In this document: positions 17,048 through 25,951 of the stretch, one piece after another | How the letters are laid out: each line of letters begins with the position of its first letter | Position numbering within the stretch: position 1 is the stretch's first letter | Source: Halorubellus sp034808145 | GTDB lineage: Archaea; Halobacteriota; Halobacteria; Halobacteriales; Natrialbaceae | Assembly: GCF_034808145.1 (NCBI RefSeq) | Contig: NZ_JAXHGM010000001.1 | Span: forward strand, 1,050,619-1,114,618 | DNA length: 64,000 bases | Direction of reading: 5' to 3' | Translations under genes and position numbers: made by a program | Notes under the pieces: model-generated | Told to the model about the DNA's origin: nothing | What the model saw: the letters and a program-made list of their open reading frames with translations, nothing else | Databases searched by the model: none

Positions 17048-17545
17048 ATGACCGACATCCATCCGGGTCAGCGCGTCGCGGTGCTCGCCGACTCGCAGAA
17101 CCTCTACCATACGGCGCAGTCGAAGTACACGCGGAACATCGACTACTCGTCGCTCCTCGAGAAGGCAGTGCAGGACCGGACGCTGACGCGCGCCATCGCG
17201 TACGTCATCCGCGCGGACCACGAGGAGGAGGAGTCGTTCTTCGACGCGCTCGTCGACATCGGGTTCGAGACGAAAATCAAGGACATCAAGACGTTCGCGG
17301 ACGGCTCGAAGAAGGCCGACTGGGACGTCGGGATGAGTCTCGACGCCGTCACGCTCGCGGACCACGTCGACACGGTCGTCCTCTGCACGGGCGACGGCGA
17401 CTTCTCGCGGCTCTGCAGTCACCTCCGTCACGAGGGCGTGCGCGTCGAGGCGATGGGGTTCCAGACGTCGACGAGCGAGGACCTCGTCGACGCCGTCGAC
17501 GAGTTCATCGACCTCGAGGAGCGTCACGAGACGTTCCTGCTCTGA
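17048..17545 (+). CDS. NYN-domain (PIN-like, DUF88/LabA-type) protein
   Basis: A 165-residue protein of the NYN family, PIN-like folds many of which are RNases. Acidic residues expected in the metal site are visible: VLADSQNLYH near the N-terminus, DWDVGMSLDAV in the middle, and VVLCTGDGDFSRL, the hallmark GDGDF. The ATG at 17048 gives the canonical start; an in-frame ATG at 16892 would add an Arg-rich stretch that looks non-coding. A small inverted repeat GACCGC/GCGGTC overlaps the stop codon at 17544-17558. Likely role: RNA cleavage or binding, inferred from the family only. Confidence 0.82.
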   Translation: MTDIHPGQRVAVLADSQNLYHTAQSKYTRNIDYSSLLEKAVQDRTLTRAIAYVIRADHEEEESFFDALVDIGFETKIKDIKTFADGSKKADWDVGMSLDAVTLADHVDTVVLCTGDGDFSRLCSHLRHEGVRVEAMGFQTSTSEDLVDAVDEFIDLEERHETFLL

Positions 17546-17716
17546 CCGCGAAGCGGTCGACGTCGTCCGGGTAGCCGGGGCCGCGAGTCGTCGATACCGC
17601 GGTCGACACCCGCGACCGGAGCGGACGTGAGACTACCACGGGAGCGGAGGCGGTACCGTCGAGGAACCGGACGCGAAGCTATCGAGCGTGCCGCGTGCGG
17701 CGAGAAGGAAGAGCGC

Positions 17717-17893
17717 TCAGACCGGACGGCCTTCGCCGGACGTTCCGACGAGGAGTGCGCCAGCTGCCATGGTCAGTGAGGCGACGCCGCCGACGACCAT
17801 CGGGAGGGCGCTGTCCGTCGGGCTGAGTGCGAAGAGCGCTGCCGTGCTCGCGACGAGCAGGAGCGCACCGAGTGCGACTTTCGTTGTGTCCAT
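17717..17893 (-). CDS. Small two-helix membrane protein
   Basis: A 58-residue product starting MDTTKVALGALLLVA, with two hydrophobic segments (about residues 5-25 and 30-50) joined by a short SPTDSAL loop. The ATG at 17893 is chosen because the upstream residues are basic and not membrane-like. AT-rich GGTTATATCTTTC at 17920-17932 lies 27-39 bases upstream and fits a TATA box for a leaderless transcript. No family recognised. Confidence 0.55.
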   Translation of the reverse strand: MDTTKVALGALLLVASTAALFALSPTDSALPMVVGGVASLTMAAGALLVGTSGEGRPV

Positions 17894-18081
17894 GCGTACA
17901 GTTCTAGCGCGGTTCTCCAAGGTTATATCTTTCTCTCTCGAGACACCTGAGAAATATGGTAACGTGTGTCATGCAAGACCGTGGTTGATTCTCGGGCGCG
18001 CTCCCCCGGTGCACTCCAGCACGGTCGACGCGACGGCCGGGGTTCGACACGCTTTCACCACCGCGTCCCGAACCCGGGGTC

Positions 18082-18561
18082 ATGACCACGGACGCCTTCG
18101 CGGACGCCGTCCGCGCCCGAACCGTCGCCACGTACCAGTTCGGTGCCGGCGCCGGCGACGCACTGTTCCCCGGCGACGAACGATACGACGTCAAACGAAC
18201 GTCCAGCGGCCGCATCGAGCAGGTCGCCGTCGACGACGGCCGCCTCGTCACGCTCGGGACCGACGGCCGGTACACGCTCGGCATCGAAGCCGGCCGCCGC
18301 CTCGTCGCCGGCCTCGACGACGACGCCTACCAGGTCGTCGTCGGCGACGAGAGCGAGCCGTTCGTCCGCGACGGCGAGAACGTCTTCGCGAAGTTCGTCG
18401 CCGACGCCGACCCCCAGATCCGCCCCTACGACGAGGTCACCGTCGTCCACGAGGACAGCGGCGACGTCCTCGCCGTCGGCCGCGCCGAACTCCCCGCCGA
18501 CGCAATGCTCGACTTCGACGCCGGGATGGCCGTCCAGGTCCGCGAAGGCGCCGACGAGTAG
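18082..18561 (+). CDS. PUA-domain protein (archaeal, next to NAC)
   Basis: A 159-residue protein whose C-terminal half (about residues 75-155: VFAKFVADADPQIRPYDEVTVV, DVLAVGRAEL, FDAGMAVQVRE) fits the PUA RNA-binding fold found in rRNA and tRNA modification enzymes. No catalytic domain is present. It stands 82 bases before the NAC gene and the tRNA methyltransferase gene, so a role in RNA modification or translation is likely by context. Start at ATG 18082. Confidence 0.75.
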   Translation: MTTDAFADAVRARTVATYQFGAGAGDALFPGDERYDVKRTSSGRIEQVAVDDGRLVTLGTDGRYTLGIEAGRRLVAGLDDDAYQVVVGDESEPFVRDGENVFAKFVADADPQIRPYDEVTVVHEDSGDVLAVGRAELPADAMLDFDAGMAVQVREGADE

Positions 18562-18643
18562 CGGGTCCGCCCGGCGCGCGTCCGCTTCGGGCGTCACGCG
18601 AGCGTTCGTCACCCTTTTGCTCGTCGACGCAGGATTCAGAGGT

Positions 18644-19051
18644 ATGTTTGGAGGAGGCGGCGGCGGGATGAACCCGCGCAAGATGCAGCAGATGATGAAG
18701 CAGATGGGTATCGACGTCGACGAACTCGACGTCGAGGAGGTCATCATCCGGACCGCGGACGAGGAGATGTACTTCTCGGACGCGCAGGTGACGAAGATGG
18801 ACGCCCGCGGCCAGGAGACCTACCAGGTCGTCGGGTCGCCCGACACGCGCGAGAAAGGCAGCGGCGACGCGCCTGCGGTCGAGTCCGGCGACGGCGATGC
18901 AGGAGCTAGCGGTTCCGACGACGCGGGCATCCCGGACGACGACGTCGAACTCGTCGCGATGCGCGCCGGCGTCCCCGAGGACCAGGCCCGCGAGGCTCTG
19001 GAGGCGAACGACGGCGACCTCGCCGCCGCCGTCTCCGAGCTCGAAGAGTGA
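18644..19051 (+). CDS. nac: Nascent polypeptide-associated complex protein (archaeal NAC)
   Basis: A 135-residue ribosome-associated chaperone. It begins MFGGGGGGMNPRKMQQMMKQMG, the standard archaeal NAC start, has a NAC beta-barrel (VEEVIIRTADEEMYFSDAQVTKMDARGQETYQVVG, about residues 30-65), an acidic linker, and a C-terminal UBA helix bundle (DVELVAMRAGVPEDQAREALEANDGDLAAAVSEL). The stop overlaps the next start (GTGA), coupling it to trmI. Confidence 0.95.
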   Translation: MFGGGGGGMNPRKMQQMMKQMGIDVDELDVEEVIIRTADEEMYFSDAQVTKMDARGQETYQVVGSPDTREKGSGDAPAVESGDGDAGASGSDDAGIPDDDVELVAMRAGVPEDQAREALEANDGDLAAAVSELEE

Positions 19052-19776
19052 GCGTCCTCCTCGTCCACGAGGACCGCGAGTACCTCCGCGCTCCCGGGGA
19101 CGAACTCCACACGGACCTCGGCGTCCTCGACGTCCCCGAGGACGTCGAACACGGCGACGTCCTCGAGACGCATCTCGGCGAGGCGTTCACGGTTCGGCCG
19201 CTCCGCGGCCCGGACCTCTTCGAGCACTTCGAGCGCACCGGCGCGCCGATGATGCCGCGAGACGTCGGCCTCGTCGTCGGCCGGACGGGTATCGCCGAGG
19301 GCGACCGCGTGCTCGACGCCGGCACCGGGACGGGCGTGCTGTCGGCGTACCTCGGCCGGATGGGGGCCGAGGTGACGACGTACGAGCGCGACCCCGAGTT
19401 CGCGGACGTCGCCAGGGAGAACATGCGACTGGCGGGCGTCGACGACACCGTCGACGTCCGCACTGGCGACCTCACCGCGGAACTGGACGCGCACGCCGAC
19501 GAGTCCTACGACGTGCTCACGCTCGACACGGGCGACGCCGCCGACGTCGTCGCGCGAGCCCCCGAGGTCCTTCGGTACGGCGGGTTCGTCGCGGTGTACT
19601 CGCCGTTCGTCGAACAGACTCGCGAGGCGGTCGAGGCGGCGCGCGACGCCGGCCTCCAGGACGTTCGAACGCAGGAGACCATCCAGCGGCCGATGGACTT
19701 CGACGACCGCGGGAGCCGCCCGGCCACGGGCGGCGTCGGCCACACCGGCTACCTGATGTTCGCACGGAAGTACTGA
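19048..19776 (+). CDS. trmI: tRNA (adenine-N1)-methyltransferase, archaeal TrmI
   Basis: A 242-residue SAM-dependent class I methyltransferase; archaeal TrmI methylates N1 of A57/A58 in tRNA. The SAM-binding motif is VLDAGTGTGVLSAYLGRMG, followed by TTYERDPEF (motif II acid) and YDVLTLDTGDA (motif IV). The C-terminal GRPATGGVGHTGYLMFARK is typical. The start is GTG at 19048, overlapping the NAC stop by four bases. Confidence 0.9.
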   Translation: MSVLLVHEDREYLRAPGDELHTDLGVLDVPEDVEHGDVLETHLGEAFTVRPLRGPDLFEHFERTGAPMMPRDVGLVVGRTGIAEGDRVLDAGTGTGVLSAYLGRMGAEVTTYERDPEFADVARENMRLAGVDDTVDVRTGDLTAELDAHADESYDVLTLDTGDAADVVARAPEVLRYGGFVAVYSPFVEQTREAVEAARDAGLQDVRTQETIQRPMDFDDRGSRPATGGVGHTGYLMFARKY

Positions 19777-19815
19777 TTCTCCCCGGAGCGGCGGGCGTGG
19801 CGCCCGACGGCGTCG

Positions 19816-21198
19816 TCACGCCGTCTGTGCGCGTTCGACGACGCGTTCACCAGTGACTGGTTTCCCGGCGCCGATGCGGTAGGCGGCGACGCCGACGACC
19901 GCGGCGACGAGCGCGACCGGCGTCACGATGAACGCGACGAATCTGGGACCGAATCCGCCGACGGGCGTCGTGGGGAGGACGCCGAGGACGGGGGTCGCGA
20001 GCACGACGGCGGTGACGAGTGCGACCGGCCAGCCGACGCGCTGGTCGTAGACCCCGACGAGGTAGAACCCGCCGACGGTGACCGTGAACGTCGCGACGAC
20101 GACGGTCAGGAACGCGGGCGAGAGCGCGACGGCGACGGCGCCGCCGACGCCGACCGTCCCGGCGACGCGGAGCGCGGCCTCGCGGAGGTTCGCGACCGCT
20201 GGCGCGCGAGCCGTGAGGACGCCGAACGCGGCGATGCCGGCGGGAAGCGCGAGCAGTTCGAGGTTCCTGTCGGCGAGCGGCCCGTACCCGGCGAGGAGCG
20301 CGTACGCGAGGCCGCCGACGGTGACGACGCCGCCGACGGCGGCGAGCCAGCGCGCGGCCCGTCCCGGGTTCGGGCTGCCGCCGAGCGCGAACAGGCAGCC
20401 GGCCAGCGTCACCGCGAGCACGAGCGCGCTCGGACCGCCAGCGACGACCGCGTCCGACACCATCGACGGGCCGACCGCGAGCGCCACCCCGAGCTCGCCG
20501 GCGGCGCTCGCGACGACGCCCTCGCGGGGTGCGAACGCGACGTACGTCCCGGTCTGGAGATGGCTCGCTGCGTCGTAGTCCGCGCTCCCGTTCCAGACGA
20601 CGCGCTCGCCGTCGAGCGACCCGTTCCCGGTCGCCGCGAGGTCCTCGACGACGCCACTACGCGGTGCGTTCACCACGCGCCCGTCGTCGTCGCCGTACAG
20701 GACGAGTCGGTCCGCGTCGAGGCGGACGCCGTACCTGGACTCGCCGAACAGCGTGACGATAGTCGTCCCACCGGGGCCGTCGCGTGCGGCGTCCGGGATG
20801 GTCCACTCGACGACGAGTCGGTCGTCCGCGAACGACGCCGTGACCTCGCGCGCGCCGCGGTCGTCGCCGACGTACCCGTACTCGAAGGACTGCGCGACGA
20901 CCGCGTCGACCGCGCTCTCGTTTCCGCGGAGCGCCGCGGCGGTGTCGTTCGTGACGCGGACGCGAGCGCTGAACCGCGCGCTCTCGTCGTCCCGGACCCG
21001 CATCGTGACGGTGCTCTCGACGACGTCCAGTTCCACGCCCGCGTCCTCGCTCGCGTACTCGACGTGCCGAGCACAAACCGGACAGACCGGGTCCGGGGGC
21101 GTGCTCGCCGCGACGGAGACAACCCCGAGGGGCGCGAGCACGGCCGCGACCGCGAGGACCGCGAACGCGACGGCTGCAGCGCGATGGAGGGCGCTCAT
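19816..21198 (-). CDS. Exported/membrane protein with N-terminal soluble domain and polytopic C-terminus (copy 1)
   Basis: A 460-residue protein with a cleavable-looking signal (MSALHRAAAVAFAVLAVAAVLAPL...SVAAS), then CPVC near residue 38, an extracytoplasmic beta-rich domain to about residue 230, and some six or seven hydrophobic helices up to the C-terminus. The same layout, including an early Cys pair (CGGC), is found in the gene at 21852-23240 on the other side of the Nudix gene, so the two are probably distant paralogues. Function unknown. The start at 21198 coincides with the signal peptide. Confidence 0.7.
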   Translation of the reverse strand: MSALHRAAAVAFAVLAVAAVLAPLGVVSVAASTPPDPVCPVCARHVEYASEDAGVELDVVESTVTMRVRDDESARFSARVRVTNDTAAALRGNESAVDAVVAQSFEYGYVGDDRGAREVTASFADDRLVVEWTIPDAARDGPGGTTIVTLFGESRYGVRLDADRLVLYGDDDGRVVNAPRSGVVEDLAATGNGSLDGERVVWNGSADYDAASHLQTGTYVAFAPREGVVASAAGELGVALAVGPSMVSDAVVAGGPSALVLAVTLAGCLFALGGSPNPGRAARWLAAVGGVVTVGGLAYALLAGYGPLADRNLELLALPAGIAAFGVLTARAPAVANLREAALRVAGTVGVGGAVAVALSPAFLTVVVATFTVTVGGFYLVGVYDQRVGWPVALVTAVVLATPVLGVLPTTPVGGFGPRFVAFIVTPVALVAAVVGVAAYRIGAGKPVTGERVVERAQTA

Positions 21199-21258
21199 GG
21201 GTCGTCGATGCGTCCGCGGACGGTAAGTGTCTTGTCCGGGCACCACCAGCGCTCGACC

Positions 21259-21819
21259 ATGGTCGACGAGTGGGTCCACGACGACGACCGCGAGCGCGTC
21301 GCGACGGCGGGGTCGCTCGCGCTCGTCCGCGAGGGCGTGCGGCGACCGGACGGCGTCCGGGACGAGCACGCGTACGTCGACGCGGGCGACGAGGACACCC
21401 CGGAAGCGGTCGCGGTGGTCGCGCTCACGCCGGCGGGCGACGTGGTGGTCGTCGAGCAGTACCGGCCGACGTTCGGCGAGGCGTGCGTCGAGTGCCCCGC
21501 CGGCGGCGTCCGCGAGAACGAGTCGTTCGAGTCCGCGGCGCGCCGGGAACTCCGCGAGGAGACCGGGTACGACGCCCCCGTTGACGGCGTCGAGGTACTT
21601 CAGACGTACCGGCCGATGGGCGTCGCGAGGGTCAGGCGGGCCATCGTAGTTGCGACGGACGTCGAACCCAGCGCCGCGGGCGCGGACCCGGACGCCGACG
21701 AGTTCCTCGACGTGCACGTCGTCGACCCCGCAGAGGCGATGCGGGTCGCGACCACCGGGGACGCGACCGGGTGGACGCTCACACCGCTCCTGCTCGCCGA
21801 ACGCGCCGGCTACCTCTAG
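21259..21819 (+). CDS. Nudix hydrolase, ADP-ribose pyrophosphatase-like
   Basis: A 186-residue hydrolase of nucleoside diphosphates linked to another group. The Nudix box is complete: GGVRENESFESAARRELREE followed by TGY, about residues 80-102. The preceding VVVVEQYRPTFGEACVECPAG is typical of ADP-ribose pyrophosphatases. The ATG at 21259 lies in a region that is open far upstream, where the frame is only a shadow of the opposite-strand gene. It sits between two related membrane-protein genes. Confidence 0.85.
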   Translation: MVDEWVHDDDRERVATAGSLALVREGVRRPDGVRDEHAYVDAGDEDTPEAVAVVALTPAGDVVVVEQYRPTFGEACVECPAGGVRENESFESAARRELREETGYDAPVDGVEVLQTYRPMGVARVRRAIVVATDVEPSAAGADPDADEFLDVHVVDPAEAMRVATTGDATGWTLTPLLLAERAGYL

Positions 21820-21825
21820 CCATCT

Positions 21826-21861
21826 CTCGCCGTCCAGTCCTCGCTCGCCGTCTAGTCCTCG
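21826..21861. repeat. 18-bp tandem duplication covering a stop codon
   Basis: CTCGCCGTCCAGTCCTCG (21826-21843) is followed directly by CTCGCCGTCTAGTCCTCG (21844-21861), 17 of 18 identical. The single change creates the TAG stop (CTA on + strand) of the minus-strand membrane protein gene. Confidence 0.85.
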
Positions 21862-23240
21862 CCCGCTGCGCCAGCCGACGCCGGGGCGTCCGCTGTCGGC
21901 CGCCGGCCGCCGGGTCTGCCCGTGCGTCGACCGAGGGCGAACAGGGGGACGCCGAGGACGGTCACGAGGACGACCCACCCCATCCCGAACGGTGGCGCGA
22001 AGTTGGCCGGAGATAACGACGGGAACGCCAGACACACCGGGGCGAGCGCGAGCGCGAGTGCGACCGCTATCGTCGGGAGCGTCCCGCGGGTCGTCGCCAC
22101 GCCGAGCGTGCCGACGAGGACGACGCCCGCCGCCGTCGCCCAGAGCACGCCCGTCCCCGGCGCGGCAACCGCCGTCGCGAACGACCCGACCGCGAGGACG
22201 GGTAGCGCGTACAACGCGGCGGTCGGGAGGCGCGCGAGCGGCGATCCGGAATTACTGTCGACGACCGCGAGCGCCGCCGCCGCGACGGCGGCCACCACCA
22301 CGCCGGGAACCGCGGCGAGCAGCGTCATCCCGAGCCCGCCCAGGCCCGCCCACGCCAGCGCCGCGTACGTTCCGCCCAGCAGCGCCACCGCGGTCGCGGC
22401 GTACCCGACCGCGAGCCGTCCCGGTGACGCCCAGTCGGCGTCGTCGAACCGCCAGGACAGGAGGGAGAGCACCCCCGCGAGTGCGCCCGCGAGCACCGCC
22501 GCGAGCCACGACGTGGACAGGACGTTCGGGACCTCCGTGGTCGCCTCCGCCGTCCAGATGCTCGCCGCCGCGCTCACGTAGCTCGCCGCGCCGGCGTCGG
22601 GCGCCCACGCGACGTACCCGCCGTATCCGAGGAACCACGACTCGTCGGTCGCCTCGAAGTTGATCGCGTCGCCACCCCAGCCGTCGGGGGCACGCACGAT
22701 CCGATAGCCGTCCGGTCCGCGGACCGTCGCCCGGTCGACCTGGAGCTCGATACCGCCGACGGTGCCGTTCCGCAGGAACATGTCGGTGTACACGACGTCA
22801 CCGTACCCGCCGCGAGCGGCGTCGGGATGGACGAACCGGACCGTCACCGTCCGAGCGTAGACGCTGGCACGGACGCGCTCGACGTCGCGGACGACGGCGT
22901 CACTCGCCCAGTGCGAGCCCTCGCTCCGCTCGGGCGTGACGAACGCATCGTGCGCGATAGCGTCGAGCAGCGACGCGTTCTCGCGGAAGCGGTCCGCGGC
23001 GCGCTCGTCGACGCGGAGCCGTGCTTCGCCGGTCGCCGTCCCGTTCTCGTGGAACCGGAGGTCGAGTTCGCTATGCTGGACGGTCGCGTTCGCGTCGTGG
23101 GCCGCGGCCGCGTCCTCGAACCCGCCCGTGCATCCGCCACAGAGCGGGACCGGCGGATGCGCGCCGACCGCGAGAGTCGGCGCGACGACGAGCGCGAGGA
23201 CCGCGAGCGCTGCGACCACGGGGACCAACCTGCGAGTCAC
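21852..23240 (-). CDS. Exported/membrane protein with N-terminal soluble domain and polytopic C-terminus (copy 2)
   Basis: A 462-residue protein starting GTG (V/M)TRRLVPVVAALAVLALVVAPTLAVGA, a signal peptide, then PLCGGCTGG near residue 34, a beta-rich external domain (to about residue 235) and multiple hydrophobic helices to an Ala/Gly-rich charged C-terminal tail. Length, topology and the early Cys pair match the gene at 19816-21198. No ATG fits the frame upstream, so the GTG is taken. Function unknown. Confidence 0.7.
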   Translation of the reverse strand: MTRRLVPVVAALAVLALVVAPTLAVGAHPPVPLCGGCTGGFEDAAAAHDANATVQHSELDLRFHENGTATGEARLRVDERAADRFRENASLLDAIAHDAFVTPERSEGSHWASDAVVRDVERVRASVYARTVTVRFVHPDAARGGYGDVVYTDMFLRNGTVGGIELQVDRATVRGPDGYRIVRAPDGWGGDAINFEATDESWFLGYGGYVAWAPDAGAASYVSAAASIWTAEATTEVPNVLSTSWLAAVLAGALAGVLSLLSWRFDDADWASPGRLAVGYAATAVALLGGTYAALAWAGLGGLGMTLLAAVPGVVVAAVAAAALAVVDSNSGSPLARLPTAALYALPVLAVGSFATAVAAPGTGVLWATAAGVVLVGTLGVATTRGTLPTIAVALALALAPVCLAFPSLSPANFAPPFGMGWVVLVTVLGVPLFALGRRTGRPGGRRPTADAPASAGAAGED

Positions 23241-23293
23241 GACTCCATCGTCTCACCGCACGGACAAGAAACCATCCGAGAGTGAAACGCCGA

Positions 23294-23347
23294 CTTCACC
23301 GACTGCCACTTCACCGACTGCCGTTCCACCGACCACCGCTTCACCGG
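23294..23347. repeat. 15-bp tandem repeat, about 3.6 copies
   Basis: CTTCACCGACTGCCA, CTTCACCGACTGCCG, TTCCACCGACCACCG and a partial CTTCACCGG follow each other. The array lies between the start of the membrane protein gene and the stop of the hydroxyacyl-CoA dehydrogenase gene. Confidence 0.85.
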
Positions 23348-23354
23348 CGGCGAC

Positions 23355-24218
23355 TCACTCGTACTCGTAGAACCCTTCGCCGGTCTTCTTCCCGAGGTCG
23401 CCGGCGTCGACCTTCCGCTTCAGGAGGTACGCGGGCTTGTACCGGTCGCCGAGCTCCTCGTGGAGCGTCTCGCTCGCGTGTAGGCAGATGTCGAGGCCGA
23501 TGTGGTCCGCGAGCGTCAGCGGCCCCATCGGGACGTTCGTCCCGAGCTCCATCCCCGTGTCGATGTCCTCCTTCGTCGCGACGCCCTCGTCGAACGCGCG
23601 GATGCCCTCGTTGATCCACGGCATCAGGATGCGGTTCGCGACGAACCCCGGCTTGTCGTCTGACTCCCACGTCGTCTTCCCGAGGTCCTCGGCGAACTCG
23701 TGTGCGACGTCGAGCACCGACTGCCCCGTCTTCTCGCCCTCGACGATCTCGACGCCCTCCATGACGGGAACGGGGTTCATGAAGTGGAGGCCGACGACGC
23801 GCTCCTCGCTGTCGATGGCGCTCGCGATGGTCGTGATCGAGAGCGTGCTCGTGTTCGTCGCGAGCAGGCACTCGTCGTCCACGACGTTCTCGAGGTCGGC
23901 GAAGATATCCTGTTTGACGTCCATGTCCTCGAGTGCCGCCTCGACGACGACGTCGCAGTCCGCGAGGTCGTCGAGCGCGGTGGTGCCCGAGACGCGGTCG
24001 AGTATCGCCGTCTTCTCGTCGGCGTCGATGCTGTCCCGGGCGACGAACCGGTCGAGGCTGTCCTCGATGGTCCCGAATCCGGAGTCGACGAACTCCTGCT
24101 CGATGTCCCGCATCGTCACGTCGTACCCCGCCTGCGCCGCGACCTGCGCGATGCCACTACCCATCGTGCCCGCGCCGACGACGCCGACGCGCTCTATCTC
24201 GTCGAGTGCGTGAACCAT
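23355..24218 (-). CDS. 3-hydroxyacyl-CoA dehydrogenase
   Basis: A 287-residue NAD-dependent dehydrogenase of beta-oxidation (3-hydroxyacyl-CoA to 3-ketoacyl-CoA). The N-terminal Rossmann motif is VGVVGAGTMGSGIAQVAA; VVEAALEDMDVKQ and ATNTSTLSITTIA follow; the catalytic His is in VVGLHFMNPVPVMEGVE, and GFVANRILMPWINEG begins the C-terminal dimer domain, which ends GLDICLHASETLHEELGDRY. This is the single-domain form without an enoyl-CoA hydratase part. The ATG at 24218 gives MVHALDEIERVGVVG. Confidence 0.93.
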   Translation of the reverse strand: MVHALDEIERVGVVGAGTMGSGIAQVAAQAGYDVTMRDIEQEFVDSGFGTIEDSLDRFVARDSIDADEKTAILDRVSGTTALDDLADCDVVVEAALEDMDVKQDIFADLENVVDDECLLATNTSTLSITTIASAIDSEERVVGLHFMNPVPVMEGVEIVEGEKTGQSVLDVAHEFAEDLGKTTWESDDKPGFVANRILMPWINEGIRAFDEGVATKEDIDTGMELGTNVPMGPLTLADHIGLDICLHASETLHEELGDRYKPAYLLKRKVDAGDLGKKTGEGFYEYE

Positions 24219-24412
24219 GTTCGGCGCGTCTCGCGGATTCGGCGTAAGCCTGCCGGTCCCCGTGCACTGGCGACCGCGCGCCCACCGACGCGACCGTGCA
24301 GTCGGCGAATCCGCACCCGATGTCGCGGGCTGGTTCTCGATATCATACGCGAGGAGACCAGTTGGTTGCGCTGAACAAGATTCAAGCCACGTGCGGTCTT
24401 GGGTAGGGCAAC

Positions 24413-24982
24413 GTGGCAAGCGAGGAGACAGAGCGCGGGGTGGGTGAGGCCGTGGTGGACCGGACCGCGCTCCCCGGGGTGGAGGAGTCGAACGCGAGCG
24501 CGATGGCCGAGGCCGACATCGCGACCGTCGACGTCCGCGAACGCGCGGTGAGCTACAGGGACCTCCTGTCGGCGGGCGTCGACGCGGAGACGGCGACCGC
24601 GCTCCGTCGCGAGTTCTCGCTCCCGTACTCGGCGACGTTCGGCGAGGGTATCGAGGACCGCTCGGCGGAGGTCTCCGGGCTGCAGGACGGCGAGCGCGAG
24701 TGGGTGGCGGCGAGCGCGAGCGACTGGGAGGCGATGGGCGTCCCCGAGTACGACCCCGTCGAGCGCGAGGCCGCGGACGTCTGGGCCGACCGCGACCGAC
24801 CGACGCCCGTCACCGCCGTCCCCGGCGTCGGGCCCGACGACGCCGACCGCCTCGCCGCCGTCGGCATCACCTCGGTCCGGCAGCTCGGGTTCGCGTCCGC
24901 GAGCACCGTCGCCGACCTCCTCGGCATGAACGTGATGGCGGTGCGGACGTGGCGGTTCCAGGCGCGCGAACTCGCCGACTGA
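24413..24982 (+). CDS. Helix-hairpin-helix protein, haloarchaeal
   Basis: A 189-residue protein starting at GTG 24413. Its middle (VRERAVSYRDLLSAGVDAETATALRREF) and C-terminal part (VPGVGPDDADRLAAVGITSVRQLGFASASTVADLLGMN) look like two helix-hairpin-helix units of the kind used for non-specific DNA binding; the second holds the GVGP hairpin. No nuclease motif is present. A role in DNA binding or repair is a guess from the fold. Confidence 0.65.
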   Translation: MASEETERGVGEAVVDRTALPGVEESNASAMAEADIATVDVRERAVSYRDLLSAGVDAETATALRREFSLPYSATFGEGIEDRSAEVSGLQDGEREWVAASASDWEAMGVPEYDPVEREAADVWADRDRPTPVTAVPGVGPDDADRLAAVGITSVRQLGFASASTVADLLGMNVMAVRTWRFQARELAD

Positions 24983-25020
24983 CCACACCCACCCACGTTT
25001 AAGTACGATTAACTACACTC

Positions 25021-25136
25021 GTAGTCAGTTTCTCGGAAGCGGATTCCAGTGATTCCCGCCCGAAGAAGCCGGCTCCTACCGGTCTGGGAACCATCGACGC
25101 GGTCCGGAACGACCGTCAAACCTTAGTAGTCAGTTT
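25021..25136. repeat. Two 11-bp direct repeats before the fba-fbp operon
   Basis: GTAGTCAGTTT is found at 25021-25031 and 25126-25136, exactly 105 bases apart (ten helical turns). The second copy ends 17 bases before the fba start codon. The region also has an AT-rich GTTTAAGTACG near 24999. Possible regulator sites. Confidence 0.45.
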
Positions 25137-25153
25137 GCGGATTCTCGGGTAGA

Positions 25154-25951
25154 ATGCGACCCATCGACGACACCCCGCTCGTGCGCGACGGCAAGATACT
25201 CATCCTCGCGATGGACCACGGCCTCGAACACGGCCCCGTCGACTTCGAGCCCGTTCCGGAGACCATCGACCCCGAGACCGTCTTCGAGGTCGGCACCCAC
25301 GACGCCGTCACCGCGATGGCCGTCCAGAAGGGCGTCGCCGAGGCGTACTACCCGAGCTACGCGGACGACGTCAACCTGCTCGCGAAGCTCAACGGCACCT
25401 CGAACCTCTGGCGCGGCGAACCCGACAGCGCGGTGAACTGCTCGGTCGACTACGCCGCCGAGGAGCTCGACGCGGACGCCGTCGGATTCACGCTCTACGG
25501 TGGCTCGAACAACGAGATAGAGATGGCCGAGGAGTTCCGGCGAGCCCAGGAGAAGGCGCGCGAGCACGACCTCCCGACGGTGATGTGGTCGTACCCGCGC
25601 GGTCAGGGCCTCCGCAGCGACCGGGACCCCGAGACCATCGCGTACGCCGCGCGTCTCGCGCTCGAACTCGGCGCTGACGTCGCGAAGGTCAAGTACCCCG
25701 GCTCGGTCGAGGCGATGGAGTGGGCGGTCGACGCCGCCGGGAAGACGAAGGTCGTGATGAGCGGCGGCTCGAAGAGCGACGACTACGCGTTCCTCAAGCA
25801 GGTCGAGGAGTGCATCGCCGCCGGCGGGAAGGGCCTCGCTGTCGGCCGGAACGTCTTCCAGCGCGACAACCCCGTCCAGATCCTCGACGCGCTCGAGAAG
25901 GTCATCTTCGAGGAAGAGTCCGCGGAGCACGCACTCGACGCCGTCCAGTAG
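25154..25951 (+). CDS. fba: Class I fructose-bisphosphate aldolase, archaeal (DhnA) type
   Basis: A 265-residue Schiff-base aldolase, related to archaeal FBP aldolase/DhnA proteins. AMDHGLEHGPVDF near the N-terminus, SNLWRGEP, and VAKVKYPGSVEAM with the presumed catalytic lysine are typical; SGGSKSDD and GLAVGRNVFQRDNP bind phosphate. The next gene, fructose-bisphosphatase, starts directly after its stop codon, so the two form a gluconeogenic pair. A related 2-amino-3,7-dideoxyheptulosonate synthase is the main alternative, but the fbp neighbour argues for FBP aldolase. Confidence 0.88.
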   Translation: MRPIDDTPLVRDGKILILAMDHGLEHGPVDFEPVPETIDPETVFEVGTHDAVTAMAVQKGVAEAYYPSYADDVNLLAKLNGTSNLWRGEPDSAVNCSVDYAAEELDADAVGFTLYGGSNNEIEMAEEFRRAQEKAREHDLPTVMWSYPRGQGLRSDRDPETIAYAARLALELGADVAKVKYPGSVEAMEWAVDAAGKTKVVMSGGSKSDDYAFLKQVEECIAAGGKGLAVGRNVFQRDNPVQILDALEKVIFEEESAEHALDAVQ

